Origin: Actinomycetes bacterium
GTDB lineage: Bacteria; Actinomycetota; Acidimicrobiia; Acidimicrobiales; Poriferisodalaceae
Direction: 5' to 3'
Assembly: GCA_024228575.1 (NCBI GenBank)
Contig: JAAETH010000510.1
Coordinates: 1-40,050, forward strand
Length of the DNA: 40,050 nt
This document shows, one piece after another, positions 8,700-17,342 of this stretch. A program made the translations under genes and the position numbers. The notes under the pieces are model-generated. The model did not search any database and was not told where the DNA came from. It saw only the letters and a list, made by a program, of their open reading frames with translations. The number at the start of each line of letters is the position of its first letter. Position 1 is the first letter of the stretch.

Positions 8700-9631
8700 A
8701 CGAATCGGCACTTGTTCTCACACTTGCCGCCTCGATGGTCGCGGCGGTACCCATCGCTCTCGCGGCCCTGGGCGAATTGTTGGCCGAAAGAGCCGGCGTC
8801 CTCAATCTCGGCGTTGAGGGAATGATGCTCATCGGTGCGGTCACCGCTTTCCAGATCGGCGACTCGACCGGGTCGCTCTGGTTGGCGCTGGGGATAGGCA
8901 GTCTGGCTGGGGCACTGTTCGCCTCCATCCACGCCTTCCTGTCCGTAACGTTGCGCGCCAACCAGATCGTGTCTGGCCTGGCGCTCGTCATCTTCGGAAC
9001 CGGGCTATCGACCTTCATCGGCAAGTCGATCGAGGGCAAACCCCTCGATACCGATTTCACCTCGACCCGGTGGGGTGTCCTCGCAGACATTCCCGTCCTC
9101 GGTCCGATGTTCTTCGACCAGGACCCGATGGTCTATGCAACCATCCTCCTGGCCATCGCCTTGACCTTCTACCTCGAACGTACGCGGGCCGGTCTTGCGC
9201 TCCGCGCCGTCGGCGAGTCGCCCGCCACCGCCGACTCGATGGGTGTCGCTGTCGGAATGGTCCGATATGTACACGTCATCGCTGGTGGCCTGCTCGCAGG
9301 AACGGCCGGCTCGTACCTCGTCTTGCGCCAGGTCCCGTCCTGGAGCCAGGACGCCACCACGGCGGGAATCGGCTGGATAGCACTGGCCCTTGTTGTGTTC
9401 GCTTCCTGGAAGCCGCTGCGAGTCCTGCTCGGTGCGTTCCTGTTCGGGTTCGCTCGCAGGGCGAACTTCTGGCTGCAGGGTGAAGGTGTCGATATTCCCG
9501 CCGAGTTCCTCAGCATGCTCCCCTACCTGCTGACCATCATCGTGTTGGTCGTTTGGGGAAGCCGCGACCTGCGCCGCAAGGTCGGGGCGCCAGCCTCGCT
9601 CGGTGTTCCATATGTCCGAGACGAGCGATGA
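8696..9631 (+). CDS. ABC transporter permease, second subunit (nucleoside/BMP type)
   Basis: 311 residues from GTG 8696 (GTGA overlap with the preceding stop). It is a shorter permease with about 8-9 hydrophobic segments and the motif LNLGVEGMMLIGA (near 37-49), the counterpart of the N-I-G-A-E-G motif in the first permease; this pairing identifies a YufQ/NupQ-like partner. The EAA-like loop is probably ERTRAGLALRAVGESPATADSMG. Its stop TGA (9629-9631) overlaps the ATG at 9628 of the xanthine dehydrogenase gene, tying transport and oxidation into one translationally coupled unit. Confidence 0.93.
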   Translation: MNESALVLTLAASMVAAVPIALAALGELLAERAGVLNLGVEGMMLIGAVTAFQIGDSTGSLWLALGIGSLAGALFASIHAFLSVTLRANQIVSGLALVIFGTGLSTFIGKSIEGKPLDTDFTSTRWGVLADIPVLGPMFFDQDPMVYATILLAIALTFYLERTRAGLALRAVGESPATADSMGVAVGMVRYVHVIAGGLLAGTAGSYLVLRQVPSWSQDATTAGIGWIALALVVFASWKPLRVLLGAFLFGFARRANFWLQGEGVDIPAEFLSMLPYLLTIIVLVVWGSRDLRRKVGAPASLGVPYVRDER

Positions 9632-11103
9632 GAATGCACGAGGTCCAGTCACCCCCGACACGACCCGGCCATTACGAAGCGCCCGTCAGCCTCGATGAGG
9701 TGTTCTCGTTGATGGCCCGGCACGGCGACCGGGCAATGGTGGTGGCCGGCGGGTCAGATCTCCTCGTCGAACTCGATCGAGGCGCCCACGCCGGCGTCGA
9801 GGTACTCATCGATCTGACACGCGTCGCCGGACTCGACAACATCGAAACAACCGACGATGGTGGGCTGCGTCTGGGCGCCCTGGTCACCCACAATCAGGTG
9901 GTTGCCGACCCGCGGTGCGTCGAAGCTGCCCTGCCTCTCGCCCAGGCTTGTCTCGAAGTCGGCTCACCCCAACTGCGGAACCGGGCAACCGTCGTCGGCA
10001 ATGTGGTCACCGCCAGTCCTGCCAACGACACGATCGCCGCCCTCATGGTGCTCGGCGCACAGGTCGAGATCAACTCATCGACCCGAAGCCGCACCGAAGC
10101 GATCACCGAGTTCATCCGTGGTTTTCGCCGGACCAGCCTCGACCCCGGTGAGCTGGTCACCGCAATAACCATCCCACCCAAACCCGAAGGCCAACGGGCG
10201 ATGTTCGCCAAAGCTGGCCTGCGCCGGGCTCAGGCAATTTCGGTCGTCAACATCGCCGCAGCGATCACGTTCGACGACAACATCGTGGTCGACGCGGCAC
10301 TCACCATGGGATCGGTGGCCGCGACGGTCGTCGCCGCCCCGGTCCGTGAACTGCTCGTCGGACGCCCACTCGACGAGACGGCGATCGAGGCTGCCGCACA
10401 GGTCGCGGCCACGACGGCGACACCGATCGACGACATCAGATCCACGGCCGACTATCGCACACGAATGGTCAAGGTCATGGTGCGCCGCACCCTTCAGACA
10501 CTGGCCTCTGGTGATCACACCAGCCGTTGGCCCGACGGCCAGCCGTTGTTGTGGTCAGACGACTTCGATGGCACCTACCCGGGCTCGGTCGAGTCGATCA
10601 GCCTCGGTCGAGGTGACGTGATGTCCTGCACCGTCAACGGCCACCACGTCGAAGCGACAGCCAGACCCGACCTCACCCTTCTCGACTGGCTCCGAGAGGA
10701 AGTGTCGCTCACGGGCGCCAAGGAGGGCTGCGCCGAGGGCGAGTGCGGGGCATGCACCGTCCACCTCGACGGTGCCGCTGTCATGAGCTGTCTCGTGCCC
10801 GCACCGAGAGCTTCGGGCACCAACATCGTCACGGTCGAAGGGCTGGCCGACGATGGACAACTGCACGCGGTCCAATCGGCCTTCGCCGAGTGCGGAGCGG
10901 TTCAGTGTGGGTTCTGCACTCCTGGTCTCTTGATGAGTTCCGCGATGCTTCTCGACGAGGTGGAATCACCATCTCGCGGCCAGATCAAGGCCGGACTGGC
11001 CGGGAATCTGTGTCGTTGTACCGGCTATGTGGCCATCGAGACGGCGGTGTCTACGGCCGCCGCAACGAAATCGAGACCAGACACGGGAACTCCAGACCCA
11101 TGA
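9628..11103 (+). CDS. Xanthine dehydrogenase-family FAD subunit fused to 2Fe-2S subunit
   Basis: 491 residues from ATG 9628, which overlaps the permease stop; the open frame extends upstream but only inside the permease gene. Residues about 10-290 are a CoxM/XdhB-type FAD domain, with VVAGGSDLLVELDRG in the position of the A-G-G-T-D-L FAD loop and LRNRATVVGNVVTASPANDT as the second FAD motif. Residues 332 onward are a CoxS/XdhA-type domain. The plant-ferredoxin-like cluster cysteines are 368, 373, 376 and 388, and the second cluster uses 427, 430, 462 and 464 (CGFC, CRC). The protein carries electrons from the molybdenum subunit to FAD. The order FAD then 2Fe-2S in one chain is the reverse of eukaryotic xanthine dehydrogenase. 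Its stop overlaps the next gene's ATG. Confidence 0.93.
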   Translation: MRMHEVQSPPTRPGHYEAPVSLDEVFSLMARHGDRAMVVAGGSDLLVELDRGAHAGVEVLIDLTRVAGLDNIETTDDGGLRLGALVTHNQVVADPRCVEAALPLAQACLEVGSPQLRNRATVVGNVVTASPANDTIAALMVLGAQVEINSSTRSRTEAITEFIRGFRRTSLDPGELVTAITIPPKPEGQRAMFAKAGLRRAQAISVVNIAAAITFDDNIVVDAALTMGSVAATVVAAPVRELLVGRPLDETAIEAAAQVAATTATPIDDIRSTADYRTRMVKVMVRRTLQTLASGDHTSRWPDGQPLLWSDDFDGTYPGSVESISLGRGDVMSCTVNGHHVEATARPDLTLLDWLREEVSLTGAKEGCAEGECGACTVHLDGAAVMSCLVPAPRASGTNIVTVEGLADDGQLHAVQSAFAECGAVQCGFCTPGLLMSSAMLLDEVESPSRGQIKAGLAGNLCRCTGYVAIETAVSTAAATKSRPDTGTPDP

Positions 11104-13337
11104 GCATCGGCTCGTCTCCAATCCGCGAGGACGCTGCGGCAAAGGTCACGGGTCAGGCCCGATATCCGGCCGATCGAACCCCGCCAGATGCGGTGGTCGC
11201 CAAGGTCGTCTTCACCGACCAGCCCCACGCTCGGCTGGTCTCGCTCGACACTTCTGCCGCATCGGCTTCTCCGGGAGTCCTAGCCATCCTGACCGGTGCC
11301 GATGTTGCGGTGAACGAATATGGCCTGACACTGTTCGATCAGCCAGTGTTTGTGTCGGTCGAGCACACGGGTCGCAGCAGTGTTCGCTGCGACGTCAGCA
11401 GGTGGGAAGCCGACCATCTCGCAGTGGTCGTGGCCGAAACCACCGAACAGGCCGACGCTGCAGCGAACTTCATCGAGGCCGAGTGGGAGCAGCTCGACGT
11501 CGTGGCCGACATCGATGATGCCCTGGCCGACGACGCTCCCTTGCTACACGCAGAAGATGGACTCGGATCGAACGCGTACCACAACTACAAGATCCGCAAG
11601 GGCGACATGCAGGCCGGGTGGGCACGAGCTGCCGCAGTCGTCGAGGCGACCTACGAACTCCCGCATCAGGAACACGCGTACCTGCAGCCAGAGGCCGGGC
11701 TCGCCTACATCGATGACGAAGGCCGGGTTGTGGTCGAGGTCGGCGGTCAATGGACCCACGAGGACCGCGAGCAGATCGCCCACGCTCTCGACCTGCCAGA
11801 AGACCGCGTCAGGGTCATCTACCCGCCCATCGGGGGGGCATTCGGCGGGCGTGAAGACATGTCGCTGCAGATCGTCCTCGCCCTTGCCGCGAAGACACTT
11901 CACGAGTCGGGGACCGACAGGCCAGTGGTCAGCCAATGGTCGCGAGAAGAGTCGATCGTCGGACATCACAAGCGACATCGAGGTCGCATCAAGGCCCGCT
12001 GGGGGGCGGACGCAGACGGCAAGATCGTCGCCATCCACAACGAGGCATGGCTCGACGCCGGCGCCTACAACTACACATCCAACAAGGTCCTCGGCAACTG
12101 TCACATCGGCCAGGCAGGTCCATACGAGGTGCCCAACGCCCACATCGATAGTCACGCGGTGTATACCAACAGCGTTCCGGGTGGAGCGTTCCGTGGTTTT
12201 GGTGGACCGCAGGCCGCCTTCGTCGCCGAGTCCCAGATGAACCGCCTGGCCCATGAACTGGGCATCGATCCCGTCGAGATCCGTCGTCGCAACCTATTGA
12301 GCGACGGCAGCATCGGAATCACACAAACCCCGATGCCCGACGGTGTGACCATTCGCGAGGTCGTAGAAGCCTGTGCCACCGAAGCCGACTTCGATTCGGC
12401 TCTTGGACCGGCCGAGGTGTTCTCGCCATTCGCGAGCCTGCCCCCGTCGCCCGCTTCCCTGAAGCGCGGTCGTGGCATTGCGTGTGCCTTGAAGAACGTC
12501 GGCTTCTCATTCGGGTTCCCCGAACGCTGCGAAGCAACCATCGTCTTGCACGGAGAACCCGATTCCGGCACCCCCGACCGCGCCGAACTCTTCCACGCGG
12601 GCGCAGAGGTCGGTCAGGGATCACACACTGCCTTCCTCCAGATGGCGGCCGAGGCCACAGGCATCGATCTGGACAAGGTCGAGGGTCGCTTCTCCGACAC
12701 CGCATCGTCGGGTGACTCGGGCTCGGCTTCGGCGTCGAGGCTCACCTTCATGGCGGGCAACTCGATCCTCGGCGCGGCAGAGGAAGCCGACAGGGCGTGG
12801 CAAGAGGGTCACCGTCCCGCTGTTGGCCACTTTCGTTATGTTCCCCCATCGACGGAACCTCTCGATCCCGAGACCGGCATCTGCCACCCGAACTTCAGCT
12901 ATGGCTATGTCGCCCAGGTGGTCGAGCTGACCGTCGATACCGAGACTGGGCACATCGTCATCGATCGTGTGGTCAGCACCCACGATGTCGGCAAAGCGAT
13001 CAACCCCGATCTGGTCGTCGGCCAGATCGAAGGTGCTGTTGTACAGGCTCACGGATACACGCTCAGCGAGCGCCTTCGAGTGGACGATGGTCGCATTCTG
13101 AACCCGCGCTTCAGCAGCTATCTGATCCCTGGCATCGCCGACGTTCCCACCGAGATCAAGAGTGTCGTGCTCGAGCTCGCCGATCCGCGCGGCCCGTGGG
13201 GCGCCAGGGGAATGGCCGAGATGCCCTACATGACCTATGCGCCGGCGGTCATCGCCGCCCTTCACGACGCTACGGGGATCTGGTTCGAGACCTTCCCCCT
13301 GACACCGGACACGGTGCTGGCCCGCCTCGGGACCTGA
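11100..13337 (+). CDS. Xanthine dehydrogenase-family molybdenum-binding subunit
   Basis: 745 residues from ATG 11100 (ATGA overlap); an open frame continues upstream but lies inside the preceding gene. The N-terminal domain starts REDAAAKVTGQARYPAD, as in CoxL/XdhC-type large subunits. Molybdopterin-binding motifs include GGAFGGRED (near 247) and AEVGQGSHT. Arg365 in AFRGFGGPQ corresponds to the substrate-orienting Arg of purine-oxidising enzymes. Glu707 in GPWGARGMAEMP is at the position of the catalytic base. The carbon monoxide dehydrogenase signature (A-Y-x-C-S-F-R) is absent. With the FAD/2Fe-2S gene it should form a cytoplasmic molybdenum hydroxylase. Location behind a nucleoside-type transporter suggests hypoxanthine/xanthine or a related N-heterocycle as substrate, but this is not proven by sequence. 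Confidence 0.92.
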   Translation: MSIGSSPIREDAAAKVTGQARYPADRTPPDAVVAKVVFTDQPHARLVSLDTSAASASPGVLAILTGADVAVNEYGLTLFDQPVFVSVEHTGRSSVRCDVSRWEADHLAVVVAETTEQADAAANFIEAEWEQLDVVADIDDALADDAPLLHAEDGLGSNAYHNYKIRKGDMQAGWARAAAVVEATYELPHQEHAYLQPEAGLAYIDDEGRVVVEVGGQWTHEDREQIAHALDLPEDRVRVIYPPIGGAFGGREDMSLQIVLALAAKTLHESGTDRPVVSQWSREESIVGHHKRHRGRIKARWGADADGKIVAIHNEAWLDAGAYNYTSNKVLGNCHIGQAGPYEVPNAHIDSHAVYTNSVPGGAFRGFGGPQAAFVAESQMNRLAHELGIDPVEIRRRNLLSDGSIGITQTPMPDGVTIREVVEACATEADFDSALGPAEVFSPFASLPPSPASLKRGRGIACALKNVGFSFGFPERCEATIVLHGEPDSGTPDRAELFHAGAEVGQGSHTAFLQMAAEATGIDLDKVEGRFSDTASSGDSGSASASRLTFMAGNSILGAAEEADRAWQEGHRPAVGHFRYVPPSTEPLDPETGICHPNFSYGYVAQVVELTVDTETGHIVIDRVVSTHDVGKAINPDLVVGQIEGAVVQAHGYTLSERLRVDDGRILNPRFSSYLIPGIADVPTEIKSVVLELADPRGPWGARGMAEMPYMTYAPAVIAALHDATGIWFETFPLTPDTVLARLGT

Positions 13338-13359
13338 CTCCGCACCCAGAACACCACGA

Positions 13360-14628
13360 TTGGTTCGAGCGCAGGGCGCGGGACGAGATAACCTCCGGGA
13401 CTTACACAAAGCCGAGCCCATACCCGAGAGTTCTCTGGGTGCCGTGTTCCAGACCGCCGGCTACAAACAGGTCTGGCTCACCAATCTGCTGTCGTCGGTT
13501 GCCAACGGCTCGAGCCGGTTCGTCTTCGTGTGGCTCGTCAAGGACCTGACCGACTGGGATCCCGCAGCGGCCCTTCTCGGCGTCGCCATGGGCCTACCCG
13601 CCTTGTTCCTCTCGGTTCCTGCCGGCACGCTGGCAGATCGCAACGCCCCCGCACGAATGGGACGCATCTTGTTGGCGCTGGCCACGGCGGCGTTCACCAT
13701 CACCGCGATCGTGGCCTCGACCGAGGCCATCTCCGTTCGGCTCACCATCGGCCTCGCATTCCTGACAGCGGTCCCGCTCGCACTGCTGATGCCGATGCTG
13801 CAGGCGGTGGTTCCGGCCCTGATTCCCGCGGACCAACTGCTCCAGGCGGTCGCTCTGCAGAACATGGGGCTGATGACAGGAATGATCGTCGGCGCGTTCG
13901 CCGGTGGCGGCATCATCGTGTTGTTCGGCACCGCGGGAGCAGTGTTCTTCCTCGCCGCCGTCAGCGCCCTTGCACTTCTCGCCTTCTTGTTGGCCGAACT
14001 GCCGGATGCACCGAACAAACGAACATCGGCCCCCAACGTGTCGATGGCCGTCGTCGCTCGCGAAGCCACCTCGACAGAGCCCCTTCGGACCCTCCTGTTC
14101 CTCACGGTCATCACGGGTGTCACCATGACGGCCAACACGATCCTGCTTCCCATCATCGCCAGGGACGTGCTCGAGGTGAACGCACTTCTGGCATCGCTCA
14201 TCAACGCTGTCATGGGCATCGGCATGACGATCACCTCTGTGCTGCTGGCACGCAAGGGCCAGCTCGCGCGCCCAGGCCGGGTGATGTTCATCACACTGTC
14301 GGTGGGTCTCGGCACCGGTCTGGTACTCCTCGGTTGGTCGAAGGTCTACGTGCTGACGGCCCTGTTCGCTTTCATGTGGGGAAGTGCGGGTGGCATCGCC
14401 ATGGCGCTGCTGCGAACCCTCACCCAGCTGAACACGGCACCCGAACGAATGGGCAGGGTCATGGGACTTGCCACCCTCGCCCAGTTCGGCGCCTTTCCCG
14501 TTGGAGCCCTGGCCCTGGCAGCCCTGGTCAATGCGACCGGTCCGGCCGAAGCGATGATGATCTGTGGTGCATTTGTGAGCGTCGCCGTGTGGAGTCAGTG
14601 GCTTCGTCCCACCGCCCGAAGTATCTGA
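13360..14628 (+). CDS. MFS transporter (EntS/MFS_3-like exporter)
   Basis: 422 residues if TTG 13360 is used; GTG 13444 (first residues M-F-Q-T-A-G-Y-K-Q-V-W-L) is an equally possible start because the first 28 residues are polar and no good ribosome site is seen for either. About 12 hydrophobic segments follow. The loop PAGTLADRNAPARMGRI between helices 2 and 3 is the MFS G-x-x-x-D-R signature. The hydrophobic pattern resembles the EntS-type exporters. It lies 22 bases after the xanthine dehydrogenase gene on the same strand, so it may belong to that transcript, for instance to export a product. The substrate is unknown. Confidence 0.85.
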   Translation: MVRAQGAGRDNLRDLHKAEPIPESSLGAVFQTAGYKQVWLTNLLSSVANGSSRFVFVWLVKDLTDWDPAAALLGVAMGLPALFLSVPAGTLADRNAPARMGRILLALATAAFTITAIVASTEAISVRLTIGLAFLTAVPLALLMPMLQAVVPALIPADQLLQAVALQNMGLMTGMIVGAFAGGGIIVLFGTAGAVFFLAAVSALALLAFLLAELPDAPNKRTSAPNVSMAVVAREATSTEPLRTLLFLTVITGVTMTANTILLPIIARDVLEVNALLASLINAVMGIGMTITSVLLARKGQLARPGRVMFITLSVGLGTGLVLLGWSKVYVLTALFAFMWGSAGGIAMALLRTLTQLNTAPERMGRVMGLATLAQFGAFPVGALALAALVNATGPAEAMMICGAFVSVAVWSQWLRPTARSI

Positions 14629-14659
14629 GCGACCACATCTATTGCTACGGTCCGTCTCC

Positions 14660-15766
14660 ATGTCGAGACTGTTCGAGCCCACCGTGTTTCCCCGCGGATC
14701 CGCCATGGCCAACCGCTTCATGCTTGCCGCGCTCACGAACACGCAGAGCTACGCGGAGGGCACCTTGTCAGCCGACGAACACAACTGGCTCACCATGCGG
14801 GCCAGGGGTGGATTCGGAGCGGTGATGACTGCAGCGGCCCACGTACAGCCTTGTGGCCAGGGCTTCCCCGGTCAGCTCGGCATATTCGCCGATCGACATG
14901 TCACAAATCTGACGAACCTCGCGTCCGCCCTCCGGGTGGCCGGCACAATCCCCTTGGTTCAGCTCCACCACGCTGGCAATCGAGCACCCGCCGACATCAT
15001 CGATGCCACGCCGGTCAGCGCCAGCGACGATCCCGAAACCGGGGCGCGAGGCCTGCCCACCCCGGAGGTGGAGGAGCTCATCGAGTCATTCGTCGCGGCG
15101 GCTGAACGCGCCGAGCGGGCCGGGTTCGCCGGTGTGGAACTACATGGTGCTCATGGCTACGTCTTGTGCCAGTTCCTGAGCGCCGAGCTGAACAACCGCG
15201 ACGACCGCTTCGGTGGCGATCTCGAGGGTCGAAGCCGCATCTTCTTCGACATCCTCGATGGCATTCGCTCGCGCTGCGGCGATGACTTCATCGTTGGGGT
15301 GCGCCTGTCTCCAGAACGTTTCGGGATGAAGCTGGCCGAGATACGAACCCTCAGCCAGCGGTTGATCGATTCAGGTCAGGTCGACTTCCTCGACTTGTCG
15401 TTGTGGGACTGCTTCAAGGAGCCGGTCGAGGAGGAGTGGGCCGGTCGCAGCTTGTGTGAAGTCGCCACCGATCTCGATCGCCGACACGACCCCTCGGGCC
15501 GCCGGGTGCCGCTCGGCGTCGCCGGCAAGATCCACGACCCCGCAGATGCCGAGCGTGTCCTCGACATGGGCGCAGACTTCGCCATTCTCGGTAGGGTCGC
15601 GATCTTGCACCACGATTACCCGAGACGGTTGGCTGCCGATCCCGAGTTCGTCGCGAACCGGCCGCCGGTGAGCCCCGAATACCTGGCAGCCGAAGGTCTG
15701 TCACCGGCCTTCGTCGAATACTTGAGCCGGCCGGGCGGTCTCGTCAAGACTGACCACATGGAGTAG
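14660..15766 (+). CDS. NADH:flavin oxidoreductase, old yellow enzyme family
   Basis: 368 residues from ATG 14660 (MSRLFEPTVF); another possible start 18 bases upstream adds only six residues. It is an FMN-dependent TIM barrel. Hallmarks are VQLHHAGNRA near 105, the substrate-binding pair His162/His165 in VELHGAHGYVL, the following QFLSAELNNRDDRFGGDLEGR segment, and the C-terminal phosphate-binding stretch GADFAILGRVAI. Old yellow enzymes reduce activated C=C bonds or, in some branches, handle fatty-acid, terpenoid or aromatic enones. There is no C-terminal FeS/FAD module, so it is the short form rather than the 2,4-dienoyl-CoA reductase type. The substrate is not inferable. The gene lies 31 bases after the MFS gene. 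Confidence 0.9.
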   Translation: MSRLFEPTVFPRGSAMANRFMLAALTNTQSYAEGTLSADEHNWLTMRARGGFGAVMTAAAHVQPCGQGFPGQLGIFADRHVTNLTNLASALRVAGTIPLVQLHHAGNRAPADIIDATPVSASDDPETGARGLPTPEVEELIESFVAAAERAERAGFAGVELHGAHGYVLCQFLSAELNNRDDRFGGDLEGRSRIFFDILDGIRSRCGDDFIVGVRLSPERFGMKLAEIRTLSQRLIDSGQVDFLDLSLWDCFKEPVEEEWAGRSLCEVATDLDRRHDPSGRRVPLGVAGKIHDPADAERVLDMGADFAILGRVAILHHDYPRRLAADPEFVANRPPVSPEYLAAEGLSPAFVEYLSRPGGLVKTDHME

Positions 15767-15841
15767 ACGAGCGCCGACGGTGTGCTCGAGCTGGGGTCCG
15801 CTCGATCGGGTCGTGTACCCCTCCCGCCCTTGTTGGCCCTC

Positions 15842-17215
15842 CTAGACCGAAGTCAGGGCCACCCAGCCGTTGTAGCCGCCGATGACATCGCTGACGTCGG
15901 AGAAGCCGTTGGAGCGCAACCAGCTGGCGGCGACCGAGCTGCGCACACCGCTGGCGCAGTAGATGACGGCTGGTTTCGACGCGTCGATCTCGTCGGCGGC
16001 ACGCACATGCAGCTGGGCGAGGGGGATGACGGTGCAGCCAGGGATCGTCCCATCGGCGGTCTCGCCCGGATTCCTGACGTCGAGAAGCTGGATGTGATCG
16101 AGGTTCATTCCGGCGATGTCGGAGGCGAGAACACGAGGTGCTTCGGCAACCAGGCCGGGGTGGGTCAGCATCGACTGTTCGTAGTACGAGACGTGACCGA
16201 CAACCCGGTCGAAGCCGATTCGAGCCAGACGGATCATCGCCTCGGTGTGTTTGCCATCGTCACCGACCACCACAACATCCTGGTCTGCGGGAACGACCAT
16301 GCCAGCCTGTTCGGCATACCGACCCTCGAGCGGAACATTGACTGCACCGATGAGATGGCCAACTGCGAACTCGAGCGGCGAACGTGTATCGATGATGACA
16401 AACTCTCCCTCCGCCGAGCGGCGGTGAGCATCCTCCATCGGGATCTCGGGAATCTGTTGGTTCTCGTCGAACACCTCGTGGATCTTGCGGTTCGTTATGG
16501 CGTCGTGCAGGAAGTAGGCCGGTGCCGCTGGCTGACCCTCGGTGACGACGTCGATGAACTCTTCCTTGGTCATCGCCTTCAGCGCATAGTTGTCGCGCCT
16601 CTGGGCACCGATGGTGGTGTGAGGATCGCTGCCCAGAGCCTTGCCACAAGCCGAACCGGCACCATGGCCCGGATACACGACAACCTCGTCTGGCAGCGTC
16701 ATGACACGAGCGAGCGAGTCGTAGAGCATCCCCCCGAGCTGCTCGGCGGTGAATCCGATGGCCCCGAGCAAGTCGGGGCGCCCGACATCGTTCACAAAGA
16801 GGGTGTCACCTGTGAACAGTGCAGCGGGTACGTCGTCGTCGGTGTTCTCGAACGCGAGGTAGGTGGTCGACTCTGGGGTGTGGCCCGGCGTCAGCCAGGC
16901 TTCGATGACAACGTCGCCGAGAACGATGCGCTCTTGGTCGGCGACATTGCGGATCTCGAACTCGGCAGAGGCGGGCTCGCCGAGGACGATCTCGGCGCCG
17001 GTGGCACGAGCGAGACCGAGATGACCCGATACGTAGTCGGCGTGGAAGTGGGTGAGCAGTACGTGCTCGATCCTGAGATTGTGATCCTCGGCGTCGGCGA
17101 GGTACTGGCCGATATCGCGTTGTGGATCGATCACGACGGCCTTGCCGGTTGTTTCGTCACCGACGAGATAGGACGAAATCGACAGACACGGAAGTTGATA
17201 CTGCTCGAGGATCAT
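15842..17215 (-). CDS. Persulfide dioxygenase-like metallo-beta-lactamase protein with two rhodanese domains
   Basis: 457 residues; ATG 17215 has a GGGGGAGG ribosome site four bases upstream. Residues 1-245 are a metallo-beta-lactamase fold of the ETHE1/persulfide-dioxygenase type, with THFHADYVSGH (metal ligands His56, His58; Asp60), His112 in GHTPES, Asp137 in FTGDTLF and His184 in YPGHGAGSACG. Residues about 255-345 form a rhodanese domain lacking the active-site Cys (loop VVVVGDDGKHTEA). Residues about 362-457 form a second rhodanese domain with Cys420 in YCASGVRS. This architecture resembles CstB and related proteins that oxidise persulfides to sulfite and transfer sulfane sulfur, detoxifying sulfide in the cytoplasm. 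The gene is alone on its strand and has a clear promoter with an embedded palindrome. Confidence 0.92.
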   Translation of the reverse strand: MILEQYQLPCLSISSYLVGDETTGKAVVIDPQRDIGQYLADAEDHNLRIEHVLLTHFHADYVSGHLGLARATGAEIVLGEPASAEFEIRNVADQERIVLGDVVIEAWLTPGHTPESTTYLAFENTDDDVPAALFTGDTLFVNDVGRPDLLGAIGFTAEQLGGMLYDSLARVMTLPDEVVVYPGHGAGSACGKALGSDPHTTIGAQRRDNYALKAMTKEEFIDVVTEGQPAAPAYFLHDAITNRKIHEVFDENQQIPEIPMEDAHRRSAEGEFVIIDTRSPLEFAVGHLIGAVNVPLEGRYAEQAGMVVPADQDVVVVGDDGKHTEAMIRLARIGFDRVVGHVSYYEQSMLTHPGLVAEAPRVLASDIAGMNLDHIQLLDVRNPGETADGTIPGCTVIPLAQLHVRAADEIDASKPAVIYCASGVRSSVAASWLRSNGFSDVSDVIGGYNGWVALTSV

Positions 17216-17243
17216 GTGGCCTCCCCCTTAGGACGGTAAAGGT

Positions 17244-17272
17244 AATGTACAATTGTTCGTACAATTGAGCAA
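17244..17272 (-). promoter_or_regulatory. Promoter with operator palindrome in its spacer, for the persulfide dioxygenase gene
   Basis: On the minus strand TTGCTC (17272-17267) and TACATT (17249-17244) make plausible -35 and -10 boxes with an exact 17-base spacer. The -10 box is 28 bases from the ATG. The spacer and one flanking base form the inverted repeat CAATTGT-TCGT-ACAATTG (17250-17267), strikingly AT-rich for this genome. A dimeric repressor bound there would block RNA polymerase directly. By analogy with other sulfide-detoxification genes a persulfide-responsive repressor is possible, but no regulator gene is adjacent. The same site could also affect the divergent thiolase gene. Confidence 0.6.
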
Positions 17273-17342
17273 CTCCGACCGACTGTGGACTGTTCCCGGG
17301 TGTGAACTAACGTCGCCGATACCCCACACCGAGGAGACCAGC

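Noticed and set aside
10743-11099. N-terminal extension of the molybdenum subunit
   Set aside because: The open frame overlaps the 2Fe-2S domain in another phase. The homologous N terminus and the ATGA overlap place the start at 11100.
15853-17239. Long plus-strand open frame opposite the persulfide dioxygenase gene (485 codons)
   Set aside because: It is antisense to a gene with complete metallo-hydrolase and rhodanese motifs; its product shows no family pattern. Long antisense frames are common in high-GC DNA.
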